DNA of 64,000 nt, from positions 6,104,767 through 6,168,766 of the forward strand of contig NC_056004.1 in the NCBI RefSeq assembly GCF_018446385.1. Direction: 5' to 3'. The notes under the pieces were generated by a model that did no database searches, had not been told where the DNA came from, and saw only the letters and a program-made list of their open reading frames with translations. How positions within the stretch are numbered: the first letter of the stretch is position 1; the number at the start of each line of letters is the position of its first letter. Below are positions 13,381 through 24,960 of this stretch, in pieces. The position numbers and the translations under genes were made by a program. Origin of the DNA: Zingiber officinale. Taxonomy: Eukaryota > Streptophyta > Magnoliopsida > Zingiberales > Zingiberaceae.

Positions 13381-13797
13381 AGAACCCTAGAAAAGGGTTT
13401 TCGTGGACATTTCAAAGGCACTAGTTCTTATGACACTGGGGAAGAAGTGATGCTGTATTTCCAACTGATCAAGAGGTATTACAAACAACAAGAGATCAAG
13501 CTAATAAGGTGTTCATTGATTATGTATTTACTTCTTCGTTTTTATTGTATTCTTATTATAAGCTTGTAAGAGGATTCTTCGCCTCTAGATTATTTCCGAG
13601 GAGTGTGTTTATAGTAGAGTTGTGTGCACAGTGTGGATCCTTGGATTAGTCACCTCAAGGAGGTAGATACCAAGTAAACAAAGGTCTTAGCATTACTTCA
13701 AGTATTCCGCTGCAAAAAATCAACAAGACAAAACGAAGGAAGCTATTCCCCCCCCCCCCCCCCCCCCCCTCTCTAACTCTTGAAGTGTCATAATAAG

Positions 13798-14370
13798 TAG
13801 TGTTAGAACGAGGACGCTCTTCTTGGACTAATCATCGAAAGAACAATAAGGTAGAGAAGGAAGAAGAAGTTTTGAAACTTGAAGCCCTAAATTTCAACAA
13901 GTCAAAGGATCAGTCGACTGGTGTCTTTACCAGTCGACTGGTGGTGGAAAACACAGTTAGATGTTTCCTCCCGAACTCTATTTAATAGCTCGGGGTGCTT
14001 GGCAAAGGTTGACGAAATAGAGGTGATTAACCTCTATTAGTAGTCTTCCAAGTGCCCTATCATCCCAAGTGTGCTTGTGCGAGTTTTGATGAGGTTTCTC
14101 CACCCACAAGGAGCTACGTAAGCTAACCAGAGGTTTTCTGGGAAGTCATCCACCGACGGATCGGGATCGTCCACCTTACGGACAGTCATAAAGTAGGAGC
14201 CCTAATCTCCGAACCACGTTAAATGTAATTTGTTAGAGGTTTGATTGTTTTGTTTATTGCCTCTAGATTTTAGCTTTCATCTTGTTAGCTTGTTTTGTAT
14301 TTTCGCTGTGCACTAACAAGCGTAGGAAGCAAAGAAGTGGGTGATCGGCTATTCAAGCCCTCTAGTCGGA
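13798..14370 (+). mobile_element. Internal remnant and second LTR end of a gag-only-type element
   Basis: After the decayed primer site comes about 90 bp of internal sequence, then a perfect palindrome pair CCAGTCGACTGG (near 13916-13945) and, from about 14030, sequence clearly homologous to the downstream end of the GagLTR-1 LTR (gaggtttctccaccca near 14090 and 39895; catccaccgacggat near 14148 and 39946; ggctattca near 14347 and 40124). It represents a rearranged LTR end. No TSD could be assigned. Confidence 0.6.
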
Positions 14371-15423
14371 TGTCTAAGTCCCACTAATATTCGCCCGGCC
14401 CCATAATCAATTAGACCTCCAGACTCAGCTTCCCACTTCCCATGGGTAAGACTCCCAACATAAACTCAGACGGCCCTAGAGTCGGTCGGACATATGAGTC
14501 TCATCTCCCCTCTTTTCTTGTACGAGACTCCCAACATAAACCCAGACGACGATAGAGCCTGCTGGATATACGGGGCACATCTCCCCACTTCTCATGGACA
14601 AGACTCTCATCATAAACTCGGGTGGCCCTAGAGTGGGCCGGATATATGGGGCTCAACTCCCCACTTTCTTGTGCAAGTCTCTCAGCATACATCTGCTCGG
14701 CCTAAGAGTCGATTGGACCTCTAGACTCAGTTCCTCATGTCTCTTGGCACGACTCCCCGCTTATATCCGCCTGGCCTCAGAGCTGATCGGACCTCTAGGC
14801 TTAGTTCCTCATATCTCCTATGTGTGGCTCCCAGTTATATTCGTCTAGTTCCAGAATATGTCGGTTGGATCTTCTCTAGGAGATAATATTGTCAAGTAAT
14901 CATAACAACTTGTCAGAAAATAACAGTTACTCAACAAAGAATATTCCCTTATTGTAGCATATACACACAATGGAACATTCCTCTACCTAGAGGAAGATTG
15001 CTCTACATGCTCAGTCACTCGACATATTCTGACATCAAGCATTTTCTGACGTCTCATTATTACGGAAGTTATGAGGGTCAGTATAAAAAGGGATCATCTC
15101 CATTGGCCAAGTACGTACACACATGCAACCATACTACTGTTCTATTGTTAATCTTCTTCTGCATTTTTAGTTGGTTATTATATTGACTTGAGCATCGGAA
15201 TATCTACGCTAAATACCCCTTTCTTAATTCTCATTCTAATGTTCCTATTAACTCTATCATAATGTATATCCATAAATTCTAACTCCATATTCATAACTCC
15301 TAATTCAAAGTCTTTCTTCTATTAACATTCCTATTACTTTATCAGCCTCCATCTATTCAGCTTTTAGAGGGGACTAACTTTTCTAATAGAAGCAGTATCG
15401 ATCAGATTTCTTGCGAACAATAT
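14371..15423 (+). mobile_element. Truncated LTR with tandem repeats, probably Ty3/Gypsy
   Basis: Between 14371 and 14860 a degenerate unit of roughly 100-120 bp repeats (motifs gactcccaacataaac, cagacggccctagagtcgg, ggcctcagagctgatcggacc). Between 14940 and 15240 the sequence parallels 33000-33300: an AT-rich block, a TATA-like tataaaaaggga at 15082, then a matching downstream stretch. At 33 kb this LTR type is followed by a Gypsy-like gag remnant, so the same class is likely here. It is cut at 15428 by a Copia element. Confidence 0.5.
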
Positions 15424-15428
15424 ATAAT

Positions 15429-16576
15429 TGTTAAATATAAGTGAATGGAGAAGAGGTGGAAGATGAAAGAGGTTCCATTGTGAATGAGATTTTAGTCCTG
15501 CATTGGGAGTTTCATGGCATGATGATTGGTTTATATTGATTCACATGCATTGAGGATGTGAATAAATACATAAGGAGAGGTTCTCTCTAACGCGTGGGTG
15601 CGCAGGGGGGTGCAAATCCAGGGCCCGGATTGCATTGAACCATGTTGACTCGTGTGTGGGCACAACTTGCGCGTGCCGAATGTCGAACCGGTCGGGGCAA
15701 AATTCACCCAAGTGGAACAACCAACGTTTTGTCACGTAAACCTTTTGCTACTATAACGGATGCATTAAGTTTGATATTAATATAGAATCTAAACGTTTGA
15801 GTAATAATGAGTGAAACAGTAAACGCTTCATTGTTCGGCTAGTAATGGTCATTAATCGACCATTAACGCTGTCGTTGATCTGAACTCCTATATAAAGAGG
15901 CTGCGATCACATGCAGAGAACACACACGCAGCGAAGCAAGCAAAAGCTATCCACCTCATTTCCCTCTTCTGTCGTGCTACTCCTGCTCGGCAAAGTGCCC
16001 GTGATAGCGATCAGGTGACACTCAGTTCGCCATGACCACCAGTGCTTGGTGGGGATCACGGTCAAACCGTTGTATCCTGGGAAACAGACGACCCGAGTAA
16101 GCCTCGAAGCACAGCCGGAGGTGGGGGTGAATCTGTTTCAAGGAAACTACGACTCTCGCATGCCTCGATCAGTTTTCCCGGTCGGTCTCTTCATCCGGGC
16201 GATCGACCCGTCTGCTCGCCCGATCTGCCTTTCGCCAGATCTGTCAAGACCTGCTCTGTCAAGACTGCTCTGTTAAGACTTGCTCTGTCAAGACCTTCTC
16301 TATCAAGACTGTGCTGCCAAGACTATTCTATCAAGACTTGCTCTGTCGCTCTGCAGACCTGCTCAAGTCGCTCTATAACGCAGACCTGCAGCTCGGTTGA
16401 TCTGCCTGCTCGACGACTAAGTCCGCTCTTCTGTACGTAACAGAAACCAGCCCCTGCTGGCAGCCTGAGATCATCCGCTTAGATCATCTCTATTATAAGT
16501 TGAATTTAAATTCTGTGTAATTTTAAAATTCAGCTAACTCCTCAAAATCTCTGACAACAGATTGTTTTGTCCAACA
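15429..16576 (+). repeat. 5' LTR of the Copia element
   Basis: Pairs with 20423-21626. It starts TGTTAAATATAAG where the 3' copy starts TGTTGAGG, and ends TTGTCCAACA. A TATA-like tataaagagg lies at 15891-15900 (tataaggagg in the 3' copy). From about 16240 to 16360 the motif ctctgtcaagac recurs many times, a short tandem repeat located after the predicted transcription start. The two LTRs show substitutions throughout and different repeat numbers, so the insertion is not recent. Confidence 0.88.
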
Positions 16577-16745
16577 ATCTTGAAACAGACTTGATTCTAT
16601 TGAGATGGACACAGAACGGAATGTTGAGGTGTAACAGACTCAACACGTGCAGGCCCCCTCTGCCCCAATTAGAGCTGTGTCAATCGACCATGGAGAAAAG
16701 TTAGAGAAGTTCAGTCCACTGAACTTCAAGAGGCGGTAGCAGAAG

Positions 16746-17834
16746 ATGCTCTTCTACTTGACCACGCTCAACCTGACTCGGTTCTTGACTGAGGACCCTC
16801 CTAAGCGTGCTGAGGATGTTGATGCGCAGACCATCAGTGCAGTGGAAGCATGGACTCATTCTGAGCTCCTTTGCCGAAACTACATCCTCAACTGTCTTGC
16901 CGACTCGTTGTACGCTGTATATAGCATGAAGAGAACGGCTAAAGAGCTATGGGAGTCCCTAGACAAGAAATACAAGACGAAGGATGCAGGGGCCAAGAAG
17001 TTCATCGTGGGTCAATTCCTGAACTACAAGATGATTGACTCCAAGACGGTGATCAACCAAGTCCAGGAGCTTCAGGTGATCTTATACGAGATCCACTCAG
17101 AAGGGATGGTTCTGAGTGAAACCTTCCAGGTGGCTGCTATCATTGAGAAACTGCCTCCCAGCTGGAAGGATTTCAAGAACTACCTGAAGCACAAGCGGAA
17201 GGAGATGAATGTGGAGGAACTCATTGTTCGACTTCGCATTGAAGAAGACAACAAGAGTTCAGAGAGAAAACTATTCTCTCAGGCTACTGTGAAAGCCAAT
17301 GTGGTCGAGCACGGTCAAAGCTTGGAACGAAAAAATCCTAAATCTTCCAAGATGAGACCCAGAGGAGGCATCAACAAAAAGAAGTTCTCTGGGAAGTGCT
17401 TCAACTATGACCGAGTGGGTCACAAATCTTCGGAGTACAAGAAGTCAAATAAGAAGCAGGAGGTCAACCTGAACGAGAGATCAGAAATGGACGACCTCTG
17501 CGTTGTGGTCTCTGAGTTGAACCTGATCGGTTCAAACCCACGGCAATGGTGGATCGATACTGGAGCCACCAGACATGTCTACTACAATAAAGAACTGCTC
17601 CACAACTTTGAAGAAGTAACTGGAAACAAGTTGTTCATGGGGAACTCAGCAACTTCGGACATCATGGGCCAAGGAAAAGTGGAGCTGAAGATGACCTCAG
17701 GCAAGGACCTTACTATGAACAATGTGTTGTATCTTCTAGATATTCGGAAGAATCTAGTGTCCGGATCACTGCTAAGCAAGCATGACTTTCGTATTATTTT
17801 TGAGTCAGACAGAGTTGTATTGTCCAAAAATTGA
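16746..17834 (+). pseudogene. Copia gag-protease remnant
   Basis: An open frame of 362 codons with a UBN2-type Gag region (residues ~1-200), a damaged zinc knuckle (CFNYDRVGHKSSEYKK near 218, two Cys lost) and the retroviral-type aspartic protease start WWIDTGATRH near residue 268. Upstream the frame is interrupted by TAG at 16737-16739, so the true Gag start near 16660-16690 is disconnected. After protease it ends at 17834, before any integrase. Gag would form particles; protease would process the polyprotein. Non-functional as it stands. Confidence 0.85.
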
Positions 17835-17959
17835 GTGTTTGTAAGAAGGGGCTATGTATCTGATGGGCTGTTTAAGCTCAATATAATGGCGATTAGGCCT
17901 AAGATAAATAAAATTGAAAGCTCTTCCACTTATATGCTTGATAAATAGATAAGAGCTCT

Positions 17960-19992
17960 TATGAGTTGTGGAATGGAGGACAACCGTTCTACAAATATTT
18001 ACAAATGTGGGGGTGTCCTGCCAAAGTGTTGGTGCCTGATCCGAAAAGGATTAAGATAAGATCAAAGACTGTTGATTACATATTTATTAGATATGCACAA
18101 AACAACACTGCGTATAGATTTTGTGTGTATGAGTCACACATATCGGAGATACACAAGAACTCGATAATCGAATCGAGAAATACCTCGTTCTTCGAGCATG
18201 TGTTTCCGTATAAGACTCGAGAGGATGCTAGCTCCTCAAAACGGATAAATGAAACACAAGGCGAAGAAGATAATGATGATGACGAGGAGGAACCTATGGA
18301 GGTTGAGCCTAGATGGAGAAAAAGAGTTCGGGTAGAAAAAATCTATGGATCGAATTTTATCACTTTTATGTTGGAGAGTGGGCCCCGAAGTTACTTAGAA
18401 GTTATAAGCTCTTCTGATGGACCTCACTGGAGAGAGACAATTGCATCTGAGATAGAATCTATCTTGTAAAATCACACTTGGGAACTTATGGATCTTCCTC
18501 TGGGAAGTAAACCATTAGGTTGCAAGTGGATTTTCAAGAAGAAAATGAAGTCAGATGGCACGATTGATAAATATAAGGCCAGACTGGTAATCAAAGGATA
18601 CCGACAACGAGAAGCCCTCGATTACTTTAACACGTATTTTCCGATGTCGAGAATAACTTCCATTAGAGTACTGTTGGCTATCTCCGCTCTATGGAATCTC
18701 GAAATATATTAAATAGATGTAAAGACTGTCTTTCTAAACAGGGATTTAGAAGAGGAGATTTACATGGAACAACTTGAGGGGTTTTCTGTACTAGGACAGG
18801 AAAACAAGGTTTGTAGATTGGTGAATTCATTATAGGGCTTGAAACAACCACCAAAGCAGTGACATAAAAAATTTGATAATGTCATGAAGGAATGTAGATT
18901 CAAGATCAATAGATGTGATAAATGTGTCTACATGAAAGTCACAGAGAGTGAATATGTTATCTTGTGTCTCTATGTAGACGACATACTTACCATTGGAAGT
19001 AATGATAAGATAATACAATCCACAAAAGGTATGTTGAGCTCAAGATTTGATATGAAAGACATGAGTCTAGCAGATGTAATTCTAGGAATAAAAATTCTTA
19101 GAACAACAAAAGGACTTGTTCTTAGTCAAGTCCCATTACGTAGACAAAATTCTTGAGAAATTCACCAAGGGTGATACTGCGCTGGCACAAACGCCGATAG
19201 ATACGAGTCAACATCTATCGAAAAATCGAGTTGAAAGTATCTCTCAGATAGAGTACTCTCAAGTGATTGGAAGTCTGATATACTTGATGAGTTGTACATG
19301 ACCAGACTTGGCCTACGCAGTAAGCAAACTGAGTAGATACACGAGTAATCTCGGTGTTGAGCACCGGAAAGGGATAACAAGAGTACTGAGGTACTTGAGG
19401 TATACTTGTGAATATGGACTGCACTATACAAGATATCCTGCTGTGGTCGAAGGATATAGTGATGCAAGTTAGATATCTGATATAAAAGACTCTAAATCTA
19501 CGAGTGGATATGTCTTTACTCTAACAGGTGCAGTTATTTTCTGGAAATCTTCTAAGCAAGCCGTAATAACCAGCTCCATGATGGAACCTGAGTTTGTAGC
19601 TCTTGACAAATATGGTGAAGAGGCTGAATGGCTACGACAATTATTAGAAGATATTCCACGATAGCTGAAACCTGTGCCGACAATTTACATACATTGCGAT
19701 AGTCAATCAGCAATCGGTCGAGCACAAAGCCATCTGTATAATGGTAAGTCTAGACATATACGTCGTAGACATAATACCATTAGACAACTACTCTCAACGG
19801 GAGTTATCACTATTGACCATGTGAAGTCAAAGGATAACTTAGCGGATTAGCTAATCAAAGGGTTAAATCGAGAGTTAGTTGCAAGCTTCTCACGAGAAAT
19901 GGGCTTGATGTCGTTGTCAGCGATCAGTATAAAGGACACTCAACCTATGCTGATTGGAGATCCCAAGAATTATGTTCAAAGTGACAACTAAT
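17960..19992 (+). pseudogene. Copia integrase C-terminus, reverse transcriptase and RNase H remnant
   Basis: Broken frames, in order: an integrase C-terminal piece (WGCPAKVLVPDPKRIKIRSK near 18010), the start of the reverse transcriptase (LGCKWIFKKKMKSDG near 18510), its catalytic YVDD at about 18972-18983, and an RNase H part ([15 protein letters not shown] near 19495; CDSQSAIGRA near 19695). Stops occur at many points, for example TAA at 18466-18468 and TGA at 19300-19302. The zinc-binding and DDE integrase core expected between 17835 and 17960 is absent, a large internal deletion. Confidence 0.88.
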
Positions 19993-20422
19993 TTGCACTG
20001 ACTATACACACTGTAAGGAATAGTCCAATGAAACAGTGACTAGACCAGGGTAAGCCGATGAGCTTTTAATGATCAAGAATAGTAGATGACAACTCTTAAG
20101 GGATCACCTATGTGAGAAAGAAGTGGGGCCGCTTCGAAGAGAATTGAAGGCACAATTCTTAGAGCTTCTCACAGAACCAAGCATGTTCATGGCCAAGAAC
20201 GAACACACTCATAAGAACTGAGTTGTATCAGGGAGAGTCTTGGGTGAGATTTGTCACTACTTACACAGACGGCAGTATAATTCAAGGATATCGTGTCTAC
20301 TATCAGCCAGTAAGCAATCAGATCTTCACAAGGAAAGGTTCAAAGGGTAAAACCTACCTATTCTATACTTGACTCAACTGTTGAATGCTATCACATACCC
20401 TATCTCCATTCATGTGGGGGAT

Positions 20423-21626
20423 TGTTGAGGTGAATGGAGAAGAGGTGGAAGAGGAAAGAGGCTTCATTGTGAATGAGACTTTAGTCACACATTGGAAGTT
20501 TCATGGCATGATGGTTGGTTTATATTGATTCACATACATTGAGGATGTGAACAAATGCATGGGGAGAGGTTCTCTCTCACGCGTGGGTGTGCAGGGGGTA
20601 CAAATCCAGGGCCCGGATTGCACTGAACCATATTGACTCGTGTGCGGGCACACCTGCGCGCGCCGAATGCCAGATCGGTCGGGGCAAAATTCGCCCAAGT
20701 GGAACCAGCAACGTTTTGCCACGTAAACCTTTTATTGCTGTAACGGATGCATTAAGTTTAAGATTAATGCAGAATCTAGACGTTCGAGTAATAATGAGTG
20801 AAACAGTAGACGTTTCACTGTTCGGCTAGTAATAGTCATTAATCGACCATTAACGTTGTCGTTGATTTGAGCTCCTATATAAGGAGGCTGCGATCACAGA
20901 CATAGAACACACACGCAGCAAAGCAAATAAAAGTTATCCACCTCATTCCCCTCCTCTGTCGTACTACTCCTGCTCGGCAGAGTGCTCGTGATAGCAATCG
21001 GGTGCCACTCAGTTCGTCGTAACCACCAGGGCTTGGTGGGGATCACAGTCAAACCGTTGTATCTTGGGAAACAGACGACCCAAGTAAACCTCGAAGCACA
21101 GCCGGAGGTGGGGGCGAATCTGTTTCAAGGAAACTGTAACTCTCGCAGGTCTCTGTCAATTTTCCCGGTCGATCTCTTCGTCCGCCCGGTCGGCCTATCT
21201 GCTCGCCCGATCTGTCTTTCGTCAGATCTGTCAAGACCTACTCTATCAAGACTGCTCTGTCAAGACCTGCTATGTCAAGACTGCTCTGTCAAGACTGCTC
21301 TGTTAAGACTTGCTCTGTCGAGACCTGCTCTGTCGAGACCTGTTCTGTCAAGACTGCTCTGTCAAGACCTGCTCTGTCGCTTGTAGATCTGCTCAAGTCG
21401 CTTGCAGACTGCTCAAGTTGCTCTGTAACGCAGACCTGTAGCTCGGTTGATCTGCCCACTCGACGACTAAGTCCGCTCTTTTGTATGTAATAGAAATCAG
21501 CCCCTGCTGACAGCATGAAATCATTCACTCAGATCATCTTTATTATAAACTGAATTTAAATTATATATAATTTTAAAATTCAATTAACTCTTCCAAATTT
21601 CCAACAACATATTATTTTGTCCAACG
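20423..21626 (+). repeat. 3' LTR of the Copia element
   Basis: Pairs with 15429-16576. It carries more copies of the ctctgtcaagac unit (21220-21390) than the 5' LTR. The terminal CA has mutated to CG (21625-21626), but the ATAAT duplication directly after it fixes the border. Confidence 0.88.
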
Positions 21627-21631
21627 ATAAT

Positions 21632-23101
21632 TTCCCACTAACAATATATAACTGGGATCATTTTGTTGGAGGCAGGTTCTGCTAGGGCCTTCTAATTAAT
21701 CTATAGCTTGTCAATCCTCCTACACACACCGAACACTCACATGATCAATAGTGACCCGGCAAGGCACTATTCAGTGCTCGTGCCCACCGAATTCAATGCT
21801 TTGCGACAACTTGATCAATCACTGGCTGAGTTTGCTACCTCCAGACAAACCCATTTGCGTGCGTGCCAAATTGTGAGTAGCTACAATTAAATAAGTACCG
21901 CTTAGTACTTAGTTTGGGTCCACGTGAAAACAAAATTCTCGCTCCAATTTCTACGAGATAAATCAGAGTCAGAGACGTCTGCTAATATATATTTGAAATT
22001 TAATTTCCTGATATTTCTGGCAGTGGTACGAATGAATACTGATGAATTGAGTGTGCCAGTGTCATGTGTCGTGTCCTCATCATCATCATGTATGGACCTA
22101 ACACTGATGAATTTGGTTTCGGCAGAAATAGTAATAATGATGGAAACACAGAATCAACTACCTTCATATTATCAAATATATCCTCGGAGGGTTGGGGCCT
22201 GGTCCCTGGTTCTCCATTTTATGCCAACACTTCAGAGCTTCATCAAATCATCAAGATCCCCTCAATCTTCTGCACCCAAAACATGTATTCTCGGCCTGTG
22301 AATCTCTCTCCCACGGTAGATTTTTGGAGGGAAAAAAAAAAAGGCTAATCTGGAACTGGCTGTGAGCACATTCAGTGGTTGTCACCAAGAGTACACTGTC
22401 CAAAACTGTTATTTCAGAAACTTGGGGCATTAATGTTGGCTGTAGGGGCACAGTAAAGCTCATTTTGACTAAGGGGTACACCAACCTCTTTAACACTCGC
22501 GTGGTCCTTGTCCTCTCCTATTCAATTAAACATTTAACCTAACCATCCTCTTCGTCCCAAGGCTGTATGTCTGTATCAATTGTTTTACCCAGACCCGTCT
22601 GTATTCACTTAGGGCTGTTGATACTGTAAATGGAAACGTAGGAGACTGATGTTACATATCGCGCAGTATTCTATTAGAGTGATCTTCCCTTGTTGTTGTA
22701 CCCCTGCATGCCTAGAAGTCGAAGCCAAACGCAAGAAACCAAAGTTGACGTAGGAAGGGAGTGTTATTTGTAGCTTAAACTGAGTAGAATATAGTTTAGC
22801 ACTGACCAATTACTAGTAGCGGTAGCCAACAAGATAAAGCAGAACTAGATTAGTTTTTTTTTTTTTCATTTTTATGAGAGATTAGAGGAGACAAGGGACT
22901 AACTTGGCCTTTCCTACGGTGTGAATTTTAAGCCGAGTCAGCTGTTAAATTTAAGACAAAAAAGGATAAATAGTCGTAATAAAAAAAGGAAAAAAATAGA
23001 CATACAGTGAGAACAGAAGCCAAATAAAATACAGCCACACCATAATTAATACTATCGACAAACAAAATGACTTGGCTTCGACAGCGAAGGCGGTGCCGAT
23101 G
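21632..23101. other. Intergenic region downstream of the GRAS gene
   Basis: No supported gene. The right part (about 22900-23101) probably contains the 3' UTR of the GRAS gene. Short open frames on both strands lack domains and codon bias. A T-run at 22852-22865 and A-rich stretches near 22975-23000 are present. Confidence 0.5.
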
Positions 23102-24739
23102 TCAGCACCTCCAAGCTGACGTGGATGAGAGATCTCTGCCTCTCCAGCTCAGCACCAGCGCGCCGTCCCTCGTGCCCACGTGGTACCCGTCGACCGGTGC
23201 CCGGCGGACGAGCCACTCGGCTTGCAACTCGGCGAACTCGCTGAAGGGAACGGGAGACCAGCCGACGCCAACGAACAACTCTCGCCACGGGCCAGGCCGC
23301 CAGGTCCACTCACTCACCACGCTCGAGACGCGCGGGCGGATCACCGCCCGCTCCACCTGCCGGATCATCTCCTCCGCCGACCCTGTCGCCGCCGCGGTGG
23401 ACTCCAACGACTCCAGCACCGTCGCATAGTGCTCCACCCCCACCGCCACTGTCCGCCGCAGAGATGGAGAGGGGAGAACGCCCAGGCAACTCTCCTGATC
23501 GACGAAGACCACCACCCTGGGGGACATGCGCCGCACGAACCGGAGAAGGGAGGCAGCGGAATCCGCGGAGGCGCCGCCGGCGAAACCGAGGAGGCGGAAG
23601 ATTGTTGGCGTCAGAACGACTGCAGTTGGTTCCCCAGCACCTGCTAGGCTGACGCCGCTGAGGGCGAGCGTGCCCAGACCGCCGACCCTGACGAAGCTGA
23701 CAGAGAGGTTGATGTTCAGGCCGCGGGCGAAGTCTCGGAGGTTGTCTGCCGCCAGGGATGTCTCGCCGGACTCCTCCGCGACGACGGCAGTGATGCGCAC
23801 GGCCGGAGGGGAGGAACGAGAGGTGCGACTTCGAGCGGCGAGCTCTTGCGCGAAGGACGACCACTGTCCGCCGAGGCCGAGGTCAAAGTCGAAGACATGG
23901 ATGGAGCGAGCGCCGCAGTCGAGCGCCTCGATAAGCATCTGAGTGGTCGTGAAGGTGGCGAAGTGGGGAACAGGAGAGAGGTCGGCGAAGGTCCTGTGGG
24001 CAGCGATGTGACGGACAAGCTCGGCGGCGGAGAGCGGGGGTTCGGCGGTAGAAGGGCGGAGCAGGGCGTGCAGCGCCTCCTTGAAGAGAAAGATAGATCT
24101 TTGAAGCGAGGAAACTCCGGAGGCGGGCAGATTGTGATTGAGCCGCGACAATATCACATGTGCCGTGGCGAAATCGTTTGTTTCCAGGCAATGAGCGGCG
24201 CTGATTAGAGAGTCAAGCTGGGAACGGTCGAAGGCGGCGGCGGGCGTCAGAAAGGCGGGATCTGCGGAGGCGTAGGGATCGAAGGATAGGTCGAAAGGGG
24301 AGTCGAGGAAGTTGGCGCTGGCGTCATCGGGCAAAGGGGAAAGCTCGTATTTTTCAGGAAGGAACCAGGAGGCGGGATCCCAGTCGTCGGATGGTAGGCG
24401 CGGATGATGGGAATCGCCGCCTCCTCCGCCTCCGCAACCGCCGGTGGCCCAGGGAAGGAAGGGCAAATCTACTGAAGCAGTCACAGGGGCCGCCGTAGGA
24501 GCCGTTGCCGGGCTGGAGGTGAGGTGGGGGTCGAGGACGGAGGTGGGCTCGTAGAAGAGAGAAGGAGCGAAGTGGTTGTTGTTGTTGCTGCTGCTGTTGT
24601 TGGCAACGGCGTTGGGGGAGGTGTCGATCAGGGGCTTGGAAGGCAGAACAAATTGGTGAAGGTTGGGCGCTTGCTGCTGCTGCTGCTGATGCTGATGCTG
24701 GTGCTGGGGGGAGTCAGTGAGGGCCTTGTGATGCTTCAT
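23102..24739 (-). CDS. GRAS-family transcription regulator, HAM/SCL6-22-27 type
   Basis: One uninterrupted 545-codon frame, GC-rich. The start is the ATG at 24739; the GTG just upstream is not a plant start codon. The N-terminus has His/Gln-rich runs (residues ~12-26) and Asn/Ser/Gly-rich linkers. The GRAS domain fills roughly residues 165-545: leucine-rich region I, a VHIID-equivalent IHVFDFDLGLGGQW near 278, a second leucine-rich part, an RVVVFVDQES segment, and a C-terminal SAW region ending WRGRDLSSTSAWRC. Residues 196-201 (ILSRLN) are encoded by a near-perfect microRNA171 site, which marks the HAIRY MERISTEM / SCL6-22-27 clade. These nuclear proteins hold shoot meristem cells undifferentiated with WUSCHEL-type partners. 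At 545 residues it falls within the family range and has no introns, as usual. The exact orthologue cannot be named. Confidence 0.92.
   Translation of the reverse strand: MKHHKALTDSPQHQHQHQQQQQQAPNLHQFVLPSKPLIDTSPNAVANNSSSNNNNHFAPSLFYEPTSVLDPHLTSSPATAPTAAPVTASVDLPFLPWATGGCGGGGGGDSHHPRLPSDDWDPASWFLPEKYELSPLPDDASANFLDSPFDLSFDPYASADPAFLTPAAAFDRSQLDSLISAAHCLETNDFATAHVILSRLNHNLPASGVSSLQRSIFLFKEALHALLRPSTAEPPLSAAELVRHIAAHRTFADLSPVPHFATFTTTQMLIEALDCGARSIHVFDFDLGLGGQWSSFAQELAARSRTSRSSPPAVRITAVVAEESGETSLAADNLRDFARGLNINLSVSFVRVGGLGTLALSGVSLAGAGEPTAVVLTPTIFRLLGFAGGASADSAASLLRFVRRMSPRVVVFVDQESCLGVLPSPSLRRTVAVGVEHYATVLESLESTAAATGSAEEMIRQVERAVIRPRVSSVVSEWTWRPGPWRELFVGVGWSPVPFSEFAELQAEWLVRRAPVDGYHVGTRDGALVLSWRGRDLSSTSAWRC
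24135..24155 (-). promoter_or_regulatory. microRNA171 target site in the GRAS mRNA
   Basis: The plus strand here reads TGATTGAGCCGCGACAATATC (given as a whole only because it is 21 bases of site; key parts are TGATTGAGCCGCG and CAATATC), which equals the miR171a sequence I recall apart from C to A at miRNA position 14. The mRNA therefore pairs at 20 of 21 positions, including the cleavage site between positions 10 and 11. Post-transcriptional control by miR171 is expected. Confidence 0.85.
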
Positions 24740-24960
24740 CACAGAGTTTATACTAACAAAGAATGAAAGCGAAGACGAGGAGAAAGGTTGTCTCTGTTCC
24801 TCACTCTCCCTCTCTCCTCTTTGTCTCGGCCTTCTCTCGATTCCTTCTTGGAGTTTGGGAAAGAAAGAACTAAGGAGCTTTTGAGCTATGCCGATTGGGG
24901 ATATAATAAGCTAATGTAAGAGGCGATCGATCATCATGCATCCATCAAAATGACGGATCA
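24740..24960 (-). promoter_or_regulatory. 5' leader and proximal promoter of the GRAS gene
   Basis: On the gene strand this is CT-rich (cttctcgtcttcgc and tctccctctctcc-like runs at about 24770-24845), which looks like a leader. No clear TATA box was identified. Divergent or enhancer elements could lie further right. Confidence 0.4.

Larger units (their letters stand above)
11824..13795 (+). mobile_element. LTR (family F) with hairpin units, followed by a decayed primer site
   Basis: Starts TGTTGGTACAAT, like the LTRs of GagLTR-1 and GagLTR-2 (TGTTGGTGCAAT), and ends in a C-rich tract (13748-13770) plus a short tail aligned with the end of the GagLTR-1 LTR. Two bases later, 13798-13809 is a mutated version of the initiator-Met primer site TGGTATCAGAGC. 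The upstream part contains nested hairpins such as 11979-12011 (GTCAAGTA / TACTTGAC around GGTC...GACC) and 12289-12317 (CCAACAT / ATGTTGG). It is interrupted by a MITE at 12387-12895. The downstream element body is almost entirely missing. Confidence 0.75.
15429..21626 (+). mobile_element. Complete but decayed Ty1/Copia retrotransposon, TSD ATAAT
   Basis: A 6.2 kb element with LTRs at 15429-16576 and 20423-21626, flanked by ATAAT at 15424-15428 and 21627-21631. A purine tract (catgtgggggat) precedes the 3' LTR. Internal order is gag, protease, a deleted integrase, reverse transcriptase, RNase H: the Copia order except for the missing integrase core. Many stops and frame changes show it is inactive. 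The site after the 5' LTR (from 16577) does not resemble the usual initiator-Met primer site. Confidence 0.9.

Noticed and set aside
13748..13770. Poly-C run as a possible sequencing or assembly artefact
   Set aside because: A C-run (or G-run in reverse) occurs at the same place in each LTR family here (34886-34899, 40133-40139, 58079-58085), so it is a normal, length-unstable part of the LTR, though the exact length may be unreliable.
23310..24208. Several long open frames on both strands overlapping the GRAS gene
   Set aside because: They are shadows caused by high GC in the third codon position; only the minus-strand 545-codon frame shows GRAS motifs.
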